Shown here: positions 41,730 through 54,169 of the stretch, in pieces
How the letters are laid out: each line of letters starts with the position of its first letter
Numbering within the stretch: the first letter of the stretch is position 1
NCBI GenBank assembly: GCA_004794655.1
Contig: SMMW01000033.1
Location: 1,553,501-1,617,500, forward strand
Length of the DNA stretch: 64,000 bases
Origin: Marisa cornuarietis
Taxonomy: Eukaryota > Mollusca > Gastropoda > Architaenioglossa > Ampullariidae
Direction of reading: 5' to 3'
Made by a program: the position numbers and the translations under genes
The notes under the pieces: generated by a model
What the model was told of the DNA's origin: nothing
Database searches by the model: none
The model's input: only the letters and a program-made list of their open reading frames with translations

Positions 41730-42310
41730 AAAACAACCTGCAGCATGGTTTTATAATTTTCATCTATTTTCATGAAAAACATGCATCTGCAGTGTCACAA
41801 AATCATGTAAATGAAGCAAGAGTCCTGTATAACTCCCTTAAAAATAAGTAGTAAGAAATATTATATGTATCAAAATACAAACAAATGCTTTTTAAAGATT
41901 TTACATTCCTGAGAACCTGCAATGCTAACTAAAAAAACTATTGCTAGCACATTGGTAATGTCTTTCGTACACATGCATTTTTAACTGGATGTGTTTGTTT
42001 TTCTTAATGCACACCAATATTAAGAAATATTTTTAAGTACTTTCATCATCTTGCTGTATCACCTCTCTGGTTGATAGTGTGGTAGTAACCTATTTATGCC
42101 AAATACATAACTTCCACCTGTTTTTTGTTTTAGGTTGTAACTAGAATTCCAGATTGTCCTTCCACACCTTAACTCTGAATAAACGTCTTTCGCTGACATA
42201 CTACACCATCACATCAACAGGAAAGTCAAAAGCCTTATTAAAAGGCATTTTTGAGCACTCCCTAAATGGAGCTTGCAAGGAAACAGCCAGGTAGCCTAGC
42301 ATCCTTCAGT

Positions 42311-42396
42311 TTAACTTGCAGTTCTTGTCTTTACCATTTTGCTTTTCATGTAAACAGCAAACTTTTCCGAATCCTCGATATCTGGAAGACCACAGG
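42311..42396 (-). CDS. Terminal exon of the zinc-finger gene (spliced isoform)
   Basis: The acceptor TTTTTTAACAG|CC leads to CGLPDIEDSEKFAVYMKSKM and a short basic tail before TAA. It joins in phase to the strong donor GAGG|GTGAGT at 43605/43604. The 28-residue tail has normal codon use and no repeats. Its family is unknown. Confidence 0.7.
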
Positions 42397-45300
42397 CTGT
42401 TAAAAAAGAAGCCACAATTTGATGTTAAGATATGATGCAATAAATACTGCACATACTACCGACACTGCCATTTTATAGGCTCACACAATTAAAAGACAAA
42501 AGCTTTGGTCCTAAATCATGCATGACAAGATATACAGCTACTATCAATGTTTCATAAATCATAATAAGATGAATTGGTACATTAGCATCTAAGGCTGGTG
42601 CTATGTAATCCACATCACTGGTGTTTGTAAAGTAGGAAATACTTCTGGATTAGCATAAGTCTTGGTTTTACTTCTTTTTTGAGTAGCAATATAACCAATG
42701 TTCCACTGAGGCTCAGAACCTACACAACAAATGTAGCTGTCACTCTCATCATAGTTTTTTATGCTTTTACAAAGGCTGAGGCTGCTGACAAACTGCAGAG
42801 ATCTAGAATGTATTTAAGGCTAGCCAATGATTTATTTAGATCCCATGAAGTCAGGGAGGTATATTTTTAAAAAAGCAAAATAAAATTATTGTATGAAAAA
42901 AATACATAATAAAAACTGTCTAAATAATAAGGGAATATGGCGATGACAAAGCCGAGAAACTTTGTTGTCTCCTTCACTATTAAAATGATAACTTAAATCA
43001 GTAATACAAAAGATCACAAACAGAACACTATTTTCAGTTTTCATCAATGTTGTTACTTCTCTTTTATAAGTGAACAATACAGTAATATATATATTTTATG
43101 TCTTGAATATCAATATCTATGTCTAGTTAGGTAGAGGTTTTGATGTTAAAATATTAAATACATATCATCTGAATTTTGTTTCCCTCCTCTAACTGTGGAA
43201 GCAGATAACCATGTGATTAGCGCAGACATCCAAACCTGGTGGCAAAGCAAACTTGCCCCCAATAGACCCATCTGTTGTGAACAGGTACCTGACTCCATCA
43301 AGGATTGGGAAAGGTAAAGCAATGAAGGAGAGGAGATGGGCGCCAAGAACCTACCTCAACTCACCAACAACCGAAAAAAAGGTTAAGTGACTACATATTT
43401 AAAAAAAAAAAAAACTCATTGTGCTACTGGGAGAACTGTAGATCTCTGTGAGAAACCTTTGTAAAAAATAAGCTATAAGTATGAACGTTGGTGAGAAAAT
43501 AATTTATTGAATTAAAAACTGTAGCCTTTAATAATTGAACAAACTGCTACAAAACAAACACGGAACTAGATTATGACCATAACATGCCGCACAGAAAAAC
43601 TCACCCTCACTGACATGCCCATGCTGTATGTGATCTGTACAGTTTTGGAAGCTCAATCCACAGGCACAACAGACAAAGAGCTCTTGACTGTGTTGATGCC
43701 TGCCGTGACCTTTCAGCTGCTGCACGGTGCTACCTATCCAAAAGCAGATACAGCACGTGTACTTGCCCCTGCAGCTATTCAAATGTTTCTTTAAGTCGCC
43801 AAGCCCCGCCCATTTTCTAACACAGAGTGGACAGTAATAGGCTGCAGTATGCTGCAGCTGTTTGTGTTCAAGTAAAAGCGAATTACTTTGGAATGCCATT
43901 TCACAAGCAGAACACTTGAAACCAGCCTGATGCCTTTTCTGATGCCTCTGGAAAATGCTCAGGCTGAAAAACTGAAAAGGACAATCCTGGCATCTGTACA
44001 AAGGTTTTCCAGTGTGTTCCAATGCTATATGCTCCTTCAGCTCCTGGTCATCTGAAGCCTTAAAGCAACACTTGGAGCATGACTGTCCCTTTGAGGAGAG
44101 ACAGACTTGAGGCTTTTTCTTCCTACAGGAAAACGTTGTACACAAGCTGCACTTGGATTTTGGTTTGCCACACTTCCTATAAACCTCATGCTTATTTCTG
44201 CGTGTATTTCTGCCAACTGTTGTGATAATTTCCTCCTGCTGGTGATCCAAAATTCCCCCAGAGTCCATTACCATTTCATCTCCAATCATTTTCTTCAGTT
44301 GATCTTTATTGCACTGTTTAGTTATGCTGCTACTGGGTGTACCAAAAACATCACTGAGGCTGCAGCCCTCAGCTGGAATGCTCTCATCTGTCTCTAAATA
44401 TATGTCAAATCCTTCACGATTAAGCATTGCTGATGGGCTGCCACCATTTTCGCCAATGCTTTTCCTTTTTACACATCTGTCAAAGTGTAATTCTTTTCCT
44501 TCATCCTGAATTCCTTGCTGCACATATCTCAGATGTTCAGGACTGACATTAAAAGAGTCAGAAGGCATAAGAAAAGCACTTTCAGGTACAGAAGTGTCTT
44601 TCTCACAATCTCTTCGAGCACACTTGGTTATTTTCATTACTGAATCTTCATACTCACCTTCTTGTTTCCTCTTCAATATCACACTAGCATCCCCTTCATA
44701 ATCAGGAACAGGTGTGTCCTTGTCAAATGTATCCTCACTAGTGGGAAAAAATACAATCTTTTCTTTATGCTCTCCTTGAACTTGCCTGCCAAGTGTTAGC
44801 AGAGGCTCTAATTTCTCCATTCTGACATGAGCTTTCATGGCATCATACACTTTGGCTGCTCTCAGAGAGATTCTACAGTAGCAAGAAAACGTTTGTCGCA
44901 TTAACATATTTTCCATCCGAGTACTATCACATTCATAGTCTCCACACTTAAATATTTCAGATTCATTGGATGTAGTCTGAATAACCAACCACTTCACTCT
45001 TTTTGGCTCAGTTTTATTCTGCCAAAATTCTGATGAAAGATCATGCCTCTCTGGGAATTCTTTAGGCTCTTGTTTCAGTGAGATTTCCTCATCTGATACT
45101 TCTAATGCCTGCTCAAAAGGACCCATGGATAGTCCATCTTCTTCATATCCATTTGTTTCAATGATTTCCTCTGGCTCTTGTTTGACTGCATCATTCAGAA
45201 TGTTTGACTGGATTTCATTTTGCTGAATGGCTTCATAAGAAAATATTCCAGCTACCTTTCCACTACTTTTTTGCAGCTGCATTGTGAGATTGCTGGCTAT

Positions 45301-48300
45301 GTTAGCAAGGTGAACTCTAGTTGCTTGCATCAACTGAGGACCTTTGATCCAGAAAAGTACCGGCCCCTGCTCTGTCATGAGAACCAATGAGTTGGCCTGC
45401 AAATTTTCCTGGGTGGCCAAAGACTCAGGGGACACTTGAGAATTAAAAGATTCACAAGTATCTCCAATACCGTCTTCCACAGGTGATCTCTGGCTTGCAT
45501 TCCCACTGACTTCGCTGGATACAACATAGTCTTGTGATGTTGGGGTAGGGCACACTTTGCTGCCATTAAGTTCTGCCTGCTGCTGACTTGACAAGACAAC
45601 AGGAATCATAACACTACCACCAACATTCAATGGACCATCAAACTGGATGTTTTTACGTTTAAATAAAAGGGAAGACACAGCAGCAACAACACTGGGATTG
45701 AGCCTGATTTCATTTTTAACTACTGTGGGTCTCTGCTTTGGTTCAATCAAGTATTTTTTGACAGTCTTTGATGTTTTGGATGGAGATAGAGTTTTCTTCT
45801 GGCCAGTTGCAGATTTGTTTGTTTTTCTGCAAAATGGTTTCGATGAAGTATAAAGTGACCGATTATATGGAAAGATAACTTTTTCCCCATGGCATTCTAC
45901 TATCCTTAGACATGCTCTATTTCTGCAAGATGGTGAACCACCACATCTAGTGGTACATGCTGAACTGTTTGCTATCTTAGAGGAAAGACGTAAATTCTTG
46001 TGGGAACAGATCGATGATTTTTGTGTTGTGCCAACAATAGTTGCTGTCTCCAGAGCCTGATATAAAAGGCTACGCGTAGACTTAACTGAAATCCCAGTTT
46101 TACTGCGACACCTTTTATCAAATGGAATTTCAACATCAGCGTCCATGCCAAAAACCTGATTAGCACCTTTATCATCTAAGTCTGAATAACTGGCAGTTCT
46201 TACTGACAATGCATCTGTGCTGCCAATCTGAAGAGTACTAAAAGAAGCTGCAGAAGTAACACTCTGTGTGCACAAGATGTCTTGACTCACAGCAAATTGT
46301 CCCTCAACTGCAACAGTCTCTCCAGAAGCCTGGTCTGTGATCTTTTCTTCAGTCTCTTCCTCTAACAGATCTGACAATATGATCTGTGATGTCAGAGTGT
46401 CTGAACCAGCACACATATTACATGTATCTCTTGCTCCAGGCGTACGAATCACCTCAGTTACTGAAGAAACCTGCTCCGAGATCTTTCCTTCAACCTGCTG
46501 ACCTGACTGATTCTTATCTGATGATACGATCTGTGATGAGCATAGTTCATTCACTGTGTCTGACCCAGCAGCTGCAACACCATCCTTTGTTTCAGGTGTA
46601 TACGCTAAATTTGTTGCAAGATGGATAACATCTGCATGTGATTGCACATTTTTTGAGTGCAACTTCATTCTAACATTCTTATGTGGATACCTAGATAAAC
46701 CTGCTGAATGTATAGGTTTATTCCATGATTTCAAAAGTGCCAAAGGAGTCTTAATAATACGCTTGGATGGACGGCTGCTGAGTGCCAATGGTTCACTCTG
46801 CAAACTTGGTGGCCAGGAAGCACTTTCATCATCACCACTCCTAATACCCTGCGTTGTGTTTAAATCAAGGCTAACTGAGACATTCATTGATTCTGCATCC
46901 TCCTGACAGCTGCTTGATGATAAAGTGCCTGATCTCACACTTTTGTAAGCATATGTGGTTGAAGTAGTGAAAACTCCTTCGGTCTTAGGTGATGAAGTAT
47001 CATCATTTTGAGACACAATCGGTAGGGTTAAAGAAGAAGCACTGCTGAGCTTCTCTGTTGTGTCCTTGCATACATTTCCAAACTTTTTTCTCAAGATTTC
47101 TGAGGCAGTTTTATGCTTGACTGCATTGTAATAGTGTGGCTTAAAAAACCCTAAGCTGGCTGTTGATCGTTCCGGTTCCACACCTCCTTCATTAGTCTTT
47201 AGCTTACTTGAGTCTAAACAGTCATGTTGTCCTAATTTTGCTGTAGCTGACTGCTGATGTGGTAAGACAATTTTAGCAGAGCCTGCACCTGCCTCTTGAA
47301 AATCTGTATTCAGTGAAAATGGCTGCAGTGACATGGTTCTTGATGGGATCTCTATTCCGAGGTCAGATGTGTTTGTATTAAGTGGGGGACAGTCAACAGT
47401 CCTTGAAGCTTTGCCAGTCTCAACAGGCAGGACAATACATTTCTTGGCATGAACCTGCAGGTCACTGTCAGAGATGAAGTTCTCTTCACAGATAGTGCAG
47501 TGGTGCATAATACTATTATTAACATCTGAAAATGAAAATGAAAGTTTATGACAACACAATAAAATAATAAACATTCAATTAGGCTATAGTCCTTCAGCTC
47601 TTTTGAGCAAAGATTATTTTAGTAAAGATGGAATGTTTTCCTGAGTAGGAATTTGAAAGCATATTGTTATTAAAAAAATTACTCAAAAGATTATTAGGAA
47701 AGTAAATGACTGTTTACAAAAAAAGGAAGAAAACTGATGTTTGTGTTTTCAACTGCAAGTGTGTTAACCTGTTGATTCTGGAAATGAAGATTCAGGTCAA
47801 TATAAAGCAAACAAAAAACAAAAAAAACAAGTTATTTAAAAATATACGCTGAATAGATAAAAACTCACAAATACTCTTAAACTGGGGGGAAATGTAAGCA
47901 CAAACTGCCTATCCTATAAATAAAGCAGAATATGATGATATGTGTCTGTGTGTGTGCACGTGCATGCACACGCACATATTATGACTACTATTAAAACTCC
48001 CTGCAACAAGTAATATCACATTTGGAAGAGTTCACAAGAAAAATATATAAACCTAGGCACTGCCTTGTACCCCTGCTACTTATGTAGTTGAATCCTCTGT
48101 CAAGGTCTTGTATGCACACTGGAGACAAGTTCCAGATTAATCATTATTAACAATTAAGCACCTAACACTACTTGAATTTTCTGGAATTTTTAAGCTTTAA
48201 CAACAATCATGAACATAACCAGCATTTTACTCTTTTGCAAAGGTTATAACTATTGTAATTAGTATGATACAAGAGAGATTATCTTTCTTGTTCCCTCCCC

Positions 48301-48969
48301 ATTCCCATATAGCCCCTTCAACTCCCAGCTTACTCCCGACCCCCTAAACGAGAAAGAGAAAGAAAAAAATGTGCCTGACTAGAAAATTTAAACCTTAACA
48401 ATGACAGCTTACAAATCAGTTACATGTAAAATTATTAAAATGAACACACGAAGCTGGTTACTTTGATAAATGACACATGTCATTTTCAGCATATCAAAGT
48501 TATAATTTTAAGCTTATGTAAGCAATAAGTCTCTACAGCCTGCTCCCTTGCAGTTACTTCCGGTATCTAGATATACTGTAAATATTTGCCCAAGAAAGCA
48601 AGAAAATTTCCTTCTAATTTCCTAAGAAAATTATATTGACTCACGGTGAAATTCCTCATAGTTTTAAACTACTTTCAGTAACACATGCAGATTTACAAAC
48701 CTCTAATGCATATTATGCAGAAAGTAAGGCAGCGTGAGCAAAGAGCGGAGAAGAAGACTAAACGAGAAACTAGAAAGATCTCGTCCGACATGTGTATGTT
48801 CCTTAGATATATGTGATTATTTCAGTTTTATTTTTGACACAGACAGATTCAGAATAATCTCGATGTTGTTTTTCTATTGTCTTTAAAAGCATCCAGCATT
48901 GAAAAACGAACGCTCACATCCTGTAGATTTTTTGACAAATCTAATATATATACTACCTTCTTTCGCCAT
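42311..48969 (-). CDS. Large multi-zinc-finger nuclear protein, family not recognised
   Basis: Proposed exons: 48969-48957 (13 nt, MAKE plus one base), 47525-43605, and 42396-42311 (ends in TAA). Phases fit (1 and 1), giving 1339 residues. The start is chosen because ATG GCG AAA GAA G|GTAGTA joins TTTCAG|AT GTT in frame; the in-frame ATG at 47574 would be intronic. A C2HC-type finger lies at the N-terminus (HCTICEENF...HAKKC, residues about 13-33). The centre is long, Ser/Thr-rich and probably disordered, with an internal duplication (AGSDT...SSQIVSSD and AGSDT...TSQIILSD) and two SUMO-type sites (VKQEPEE, LKQEPKE). The C-terminal 170 residues hold about six C2H2-like fingers (for example YRCQDC...HQKRH, FKCSAC...HKQLQH, YYCPLC). 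The layout suggests a DNA-binding regulator. No orthologue was recognised. Confidence 0.85.
43195..43390 (+). mobile_element. SINE family B, copy 3
   Basis: Diverged tRNA-like head (AACCATGTGATTAGCGCAGAC) and body (CAGGTACCTGACTCCATC, GGGAAAGGTAAAGCAATGAA, GGAGAGGAGATGGGC) collinear with 15636-15900. It lies inside the final intron of the zinc-finger gene in opposite orientation. Confidence 0.75.
43503..43508 (-). terminator. Proximal polyadenylation signal of the zinc-finger gene
   Basis: AATAAA on the minus strand only 20 nt after the read-through stop at 43528. It would end an isoform in which the last donor at 43604 is ignored. Confidence 0.55.
47526..48956 (-). other. First intron of the zinc-finger gene
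   Basis: 1.43 kb between the 13-nt coding exon and the main exon. It contains a (TG)n/(CA)n tract at about 47940-47975 and an ETS-like TTACTTCCGG at about 48555. No coding signal was found. Confidence 0.65.
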
Positions 48970-50097
48970 GTTGCGCCAAAGAACGACCTTCACCTTTTCA
49001 TTCTTCGCAAAACCTTACCAGCCCTGCTGTTTAGGAAGGATCGGAATGGGTCATAATTTTAGCTCTCAAAAAACACATTCGCTAACATGTAAAAGGTTGC
49101 GATTTTTGCATTCTTAAATTATTAGACATGCTTTTTATTTTAGTGTCAATAGGTCTTAGTGAAAAGAAACGCTTATTTCATTACATACATTAAGAGTTAT
49201 CCCAGAAAGTGCCTTGAAACATTTGTTGAATATTCATGAGGGTACAACACATTTTGTGTAATTTATCGTCAAGATCATATTTCGAAAAATGCGTTGGTCG
49301 GAAGCTTAATATAAATTTCTTGTTTAATGAGAGAAAAACAACAACAAATTTAAGCTTCGTTATCCCACATCTTTATAACTTTTCAATCGCTGCTCGAGAT
49401 CTTATTATAATTATGTTCTAACTACTGCGGAGTGTTTTCACGAGTTGCTTCCCTCTATGGTACTTCACGATCGACTGCGAAACTTCATCTCGCTCAGATT
49501 CGAATTATTGTTGGCAAATAATATTATCAACTCGCATTTACTGACAGAATTATACATATAATGGCAGATTTTCCCCGACTTTGCAAAGATACCTGCTTGA
49601 TTGTATATGTACAATAAAAAACAAATATAATTTCGCTAGAAGTGGACTGCGAAGCATGACGCACAGTCATTGGGTGTAACATAACTGGACGATCTTGATT
49701 ACTGCTTTCATTAGACTTAGTCAATCTATATGATGCATCCATATCTCTCTGTTTTCATGAATAGCTTGAGAACTATGTGTGCACGTGGAGTACTGCAGTA
49801 AAATTAAGAAAAGACAACATTTTTGATGGGGATGTATTGTACTATTAGTATTAATTATTCATACCGCGGTAGGTTTTCAGACAGCATGTATATATACCGA
49901 TATACCACGAACTTGTCCGTGGGTATACCTCTCATCGCCTATTTAAACGCCCCTTAATTAATTTTTATAAAGACGTATAATTATACACTGATACGTATGT
50001 GCGAATGAATATACCTTTCTAACAGTGAACTTTCAAACAGAACTGGATCGCGACGTTGCACATGGATCGATCGAGTTGCCGAGCAGAAAGTAGGTAA
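48970..50097. other. Upstream region of the zinc-finger gene, no further gene recognised
   Basis: AT-rich. The promoter of the minus-strand zinc-finger gene should lie just upstream of 48969, but no distinctive motif was found. Short frames at 48899-49117 and 49527-49742 show no domain. Confidence 0.5.
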
Positions 50098-50513
50098 ACG
50101 GTAAATTTCCGTCTATTGAGCGCACCTGTTCATAAGCCGCACCCACTAGATTTTTTTAGTCTTAATTTTTTTCACAAATAAACCGCACTGGATGATAAGC
50201 CCCAAATATATACAACTTGAAAGCTGCATCGTATATTCGTAGGCATTTCGATCGTATTGTTTTCGGCATCACGGCATGATGAGGGCGATAAGTGCTTCCA
50301 TGCAGCAACTGAACGCTTCAATTGTATGCGGCTTTCATCTAAAAATGTGAACATTTAACACTGTAACAACGTTAACACTTAACACTTTAACATCGAGCAT
50401 ATCGAAAAATTAATCAGAATATGAAAAATCCACAAATCGCTCTTTAAGCCGCAGGGTTTAAAGCTGGGGGCGGTGGGAAGTCGCAGCTTATAATGTAGTC
50501 CGAAATTTACGGT
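50098..50513. mobile_element. MITE with ACGGTAAATTTC-type ends and AAGCCGC motifs
   Basis: The left end ACGGTAAATTTCCG and the right end (inverted, ACCGTAAATTTCGG) are matching termini. Next to them lie CATAAGCCGCACCC on the left and, inverted, TTATAAGCTGCGACTT on the right. CTTTAAGCCGCAGGG and GATAAGCCCC recur internally. The same style (TATAAGTCGC near ends with CCG...ACGGTA) is known in widespread animal MITEs. No coding frame. Confidence 0.65.
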
Positions 50514-50868
50514 ACCTGTTTGTTTGTTGTTGCTTTTTGTTTTTGTTTTGCTTGTATTTTTAGGGAGTGCAAATTTGTTTTCTGATGACTGGGTAAAGTT
50601 TAGTGCAAGATACTATTTCCTAATCTGGATAAATATACACACCAATGTTTCTATAGGAGAACGATCTTTATTTCCATAGTACCAGACCGATCGAGTTGTT
50701 TAAGATTTTTTTCTACGTGTACGTGCTTTGGGGTGCTTTTGATGGCAGAGCTAAAATTCTGGGCTGTCTCAATCTGTATCTTCCTGCAGTCACATAAAAT
50801 AGTCAATCAGTCAGTTTTATATATATATATATATTCGTCTCTTGACTGGCACCGGTCAGTCAGGGGAC

Positions 50869-53180
50869 TCACGCCTGTTTTGGGTGATAGTGAGCATGCA
50901 CAGGACGACCAGTCTTCTCCTTCATAAGCCAGTAATTCTTTCTCTGGCCGCCACAGCGTCGACCATTTACCAACCCCCACAAGGTACCAATACCATGAAG
51001 ACCAGTCTTTGACAAAGAGTCGTGCCGGATCACACGGCCAAACCAGACCAGCTTACGCCACTTGACCGTTGCAAGTAAAGGTCCCTGTTGTCCGTGTAAC
51101 AACCATGCATCGTACAAAATCATTGGTTTTATGTTCTGTGTACGAGATCTGGAACAGTCTCCTCGGGCCCTTGTTCTGGATTGTCTGAATTCACCTCTCC
51201 GTAGCGACAAGCAGGGTTCAAGTTTCAAATCCGTAAAGCAGGATCCTATTACGATCGATGGACTTGTATAGATTATACTTTGCGTACTAAATTGGATGTT
51301 ATGGCTGCACCAGACTCTGTCCAGTCTAGCGATTGCCACTGTTCTAGAGATCAGATGTGGATATCTGTCGTGGATCTGTCGTCTTAGTAGAGGGGGAAGG
51401 GGCTCGATAGAGCCTTTAAGCTGCTAATTGCCTCTTCAGGCCGTAGGCCATTCATGTAGACATCTGCTTTGCCGTCACCAATAACCAAGGCCTGACGAGA
51501 GGTGGGGGGACAGGGAGGGATGCTGTACCCGGCCTTGGTCAATGGATTTTTTCCTTCTTCTTTTCGTTTCTTTTTCTTTTAAAGAAACGTTGACGTAACA
51601 TTTCTCACTCTGGGGATTTTTTCTATGGAGCGGGGTACTTTAACGTCATTTTCCCTCACTTACTAACCACTCACACACGTGAAAACAGCTCTATTCTCAA
51701 GTAGTGATATGAATCCCAGTGCAGTTTGCAATCTTTATAACGGTACTGAATGAAATTTAGATATTGACAATCGAATTGGAAGCATATATTATTAAATACT
51801 GGGAAATTAATTTACGATTACAATTACAAGGGGCCCGTAGAGGTCGTCTGCCCCGGAGCCCGTGCTGGCTCTCGGCAGCCCTGCCAATAACCGTGACCTT
51901 ACTCTTGTCCGAGTGCCTCCAACCAGTATCCTGTGAAAGTAAACTTCCTCTTGGTTATTCAGCAGTAGCTCGCTCGTTGAGCTCTTATATAGAGCTTCGA
52001 TGGCTTGGGCGAGACCTTCAATGTTTAATTTTCATGTTACGTGTCATAGCACTGTAAAAAGCTTTTTCAACGGCTATGAAATTGTGGTAGAGGTCCCGCT
52101 GATGTTAAGGATCTCTTCTATCAAGATGGTAAACTGTGCTCCTATCTGGTGTGAAGCCAGCATGTTCTTCTTTTGACCTGTTCCCATAGAACTGGTAGGT
52201 TTGCAGGTTCGTTGTTTCCTGTCTAGTTGTTTTGAAAGACGTTTGCGTCTGTCTTCAGCAAGAAGTTTACAGGTCTTTGCAATATTTGGTCCACTGGTTG
52301 AGTAAAGCAATTCTTTTTGTGAGAAGGTGGTCATTACTGTCTTTCGTGGCTGAAGTGTTACGTTGACCTGTGTTAGCAACATCCCTTAAAAGGTGGTAAG
52401 CCTTTTTGCTGTCACCCTGTGTCATTCCCTCCTCTATGGTCCGGAGTTGGCCCTCGATCGAGTTATCCCTAGCTGCTTTCATCCTTTTACTGATGGCACA
52501 ATTAACTTCTTTGTATGTGGAAGCTGCTTCGGGTTTGCTTTTCATTTCTCTCTTCAAGGCCCTCCTTTGGTCACAGCGATCTAGAATGTTGTTCGTGACC
52601 CTGGGCTGTTTCTTTTTCCTTCTACACACTACCATTTCCTGGGTCGCTGACAGTAGCACCTCTTTGATGAATCCAGCGAGGGTGCCTATACCACAGTCCA
52701 CCAACTGTGGCCCTGAAGACTTTTGCAATGTTTGGGTCTTGCAGCTTCTCCAAATTAAAGTGAATTCGGGGAATATGCGAGCGGCCTTCCTTATTCGCTT
52801 GAACTTGAGGCTCGTGAAGACAAGATCATGGTCACTGCCTATGTTATCACCTGTATATGTCCTCTTCTTGGCCTTGTTCATGCTGGATTTGAAGCGTCTG
52901 GGCAACAGGATATGTAGTTGATCTGCTTATGGACCATTCCATCTGTTGAGTGCCAAATTGCAGTTATTGATTTCTTGTGGGGATGTAAGGTGTTGGATAA
53001 AGGAGTCGACGGTGCTGCGTTAACTCTTGGCGTCTGAAGCCATAGTCGTTGGTTTCGCCAAGGCTAAATTTACCCACCATTCCTGCTGGTAGGCGTCTGG
53101 GTCGACCCTGGAGTTCCCGTCGCCGAGTACTCCGGCCTTAGCCTTAATCTTTCCCTAGATTGCCCACAGGGCAGTGGGGC
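50869..53180 (-). mobile_element. Decayed LINE (CFDP2/RTE-like), reverse-transcriptase core largely lost
   Basis: Read 5' to 3' on the minus strand: an endonuclease part from about 53160 (VDPDAYQQEW, then RFKSSMNKAKKRTYTG and IGSDHDLVFTSLK at 52905 onward), a linker, and the start of the reverse transcriptase (EHAGFTPDRSTV; DLYHNFIAVEKAFYS at about 52090, where both motif-A aspartates are lost). After about 700 bp of unassigned sequence the C-terminus follows at 51339-50869 (ARLDRVWCSHNIQFST; TVKWRKLVWFGRVIRHDSLS; GGQRKN). The 3' end has CTGACTGAC next to a (TA)n tract. Many stops and frameshifts; non-functional. Confidence 0.75.
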
Positions 53181-53483
53181 CATTTTCCTTACGGTGAAGG
53201 TAGGGTGGGGAATGAAGATCATTTGGAACAATAGGCATCACGCAATTTTGATTCTGTGTAATATTCTCTTGATTTTTAGCAATCACTTACGTTAGAGTTA
53301 GCCATACCCGAGAGAATTTATAGTAATTATTTACAGTTATACGTCGACAGAGATACCTTCTGAGAAATGCGTATCGTTGGCGATTTCGTCGTGTGAATAT
53401 CAAAGAGAATACTTACACATAGCTGTTTATTATCATTTTTTAGTTAGTATGCTGTACTGTACATAATTGAATTAGTATATAAG

Positions 53484-53835
53484 TCAGTCAGTCGTCCCTT
53501 GCCTGGCACCTGGCGTTGGGGGGAGCACATGGATAGACGCGGCAGCTGACAGGGCCCGCCACTCTTGCCTATTTTGGGTGATAGTCAGCAGGTCCTGTAC
53601 AGGACGAACAGTCCAGTCTTTGAAGTTCGTAACCCAGTTCTTTCTCTGGCCTCCGCGGCGTCGGCCACCCTCCAAGGTGCCTTGAAGGATAGTCTTTGAC
53701 AAGGTGTCGTGCAGGGTTACATGGCCAAAGAAGACCAGCTTACGTCGCTTGACTGTTGATAGTAGAGGTTCCTGGTGTCCTACGAGTGTGGCAATCTTGT
53801 TTCTTACAAAGTCGTTGGTTTTGTGTTCTTTGTTC
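53484..53835 (-). mobile_element. 3' end of a second LINE copy of the same family
   Basis: Encodes the C-terminus: KIATLVGHQEPLLSTVKRRK, LSKTILQGTLEGGRRRGGQR and QEWRALSAAASIHV, then a stop at 53484. The 3' end passes into GACTGACTGACTTATA (short tandem tail, about 53472-53490). It is better preserved than the copy at 50869-53180. The 5' part is absent. Confidence 0.75.
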
Positions 53836-54169
53836 TTTGAATTAGTATATACTTTTATACGACTTGCAACGCCGTTGGTTTTTTACACCAGCACCACCAT
53901 AAGCACCTACGTGAGCAATGCGTTGGGCTATACATTACCACAACACCACTATATGAGGCAATAGGAATTTTTATTATAATCATGAGACCACATGCGGCCC
54001 GTCCTTGAACAGAACGTCGTTAACCATACTTAGAATTCACTATCTACGACAACCCAGACTTCAAGGACTCAATCGTCAGTAACAGCAGCAGTATGCTAAG
54101 CGGATCAGACGATCGAAACGTCGATCCGTTGGTAAAATTAATATCTTGCTTTTCAATTAATATCTTGCT

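Noticed and set aside
43528..47574. 1348-codon single-exon reading of the zinc-finger gene as the only form
   Set aside because: The first 16 codons lie upstream of a strong acceptor, and the 3' end passes a strong donor with a phase-matched downstream exon. The spliced model is preferred, with read-through kept as an alternative isoform.
51764..52057. 97-codon plus-strand frame
   Set aside because: Lies in the gap of the decayed minus-strand LINE; no recognisable protein.
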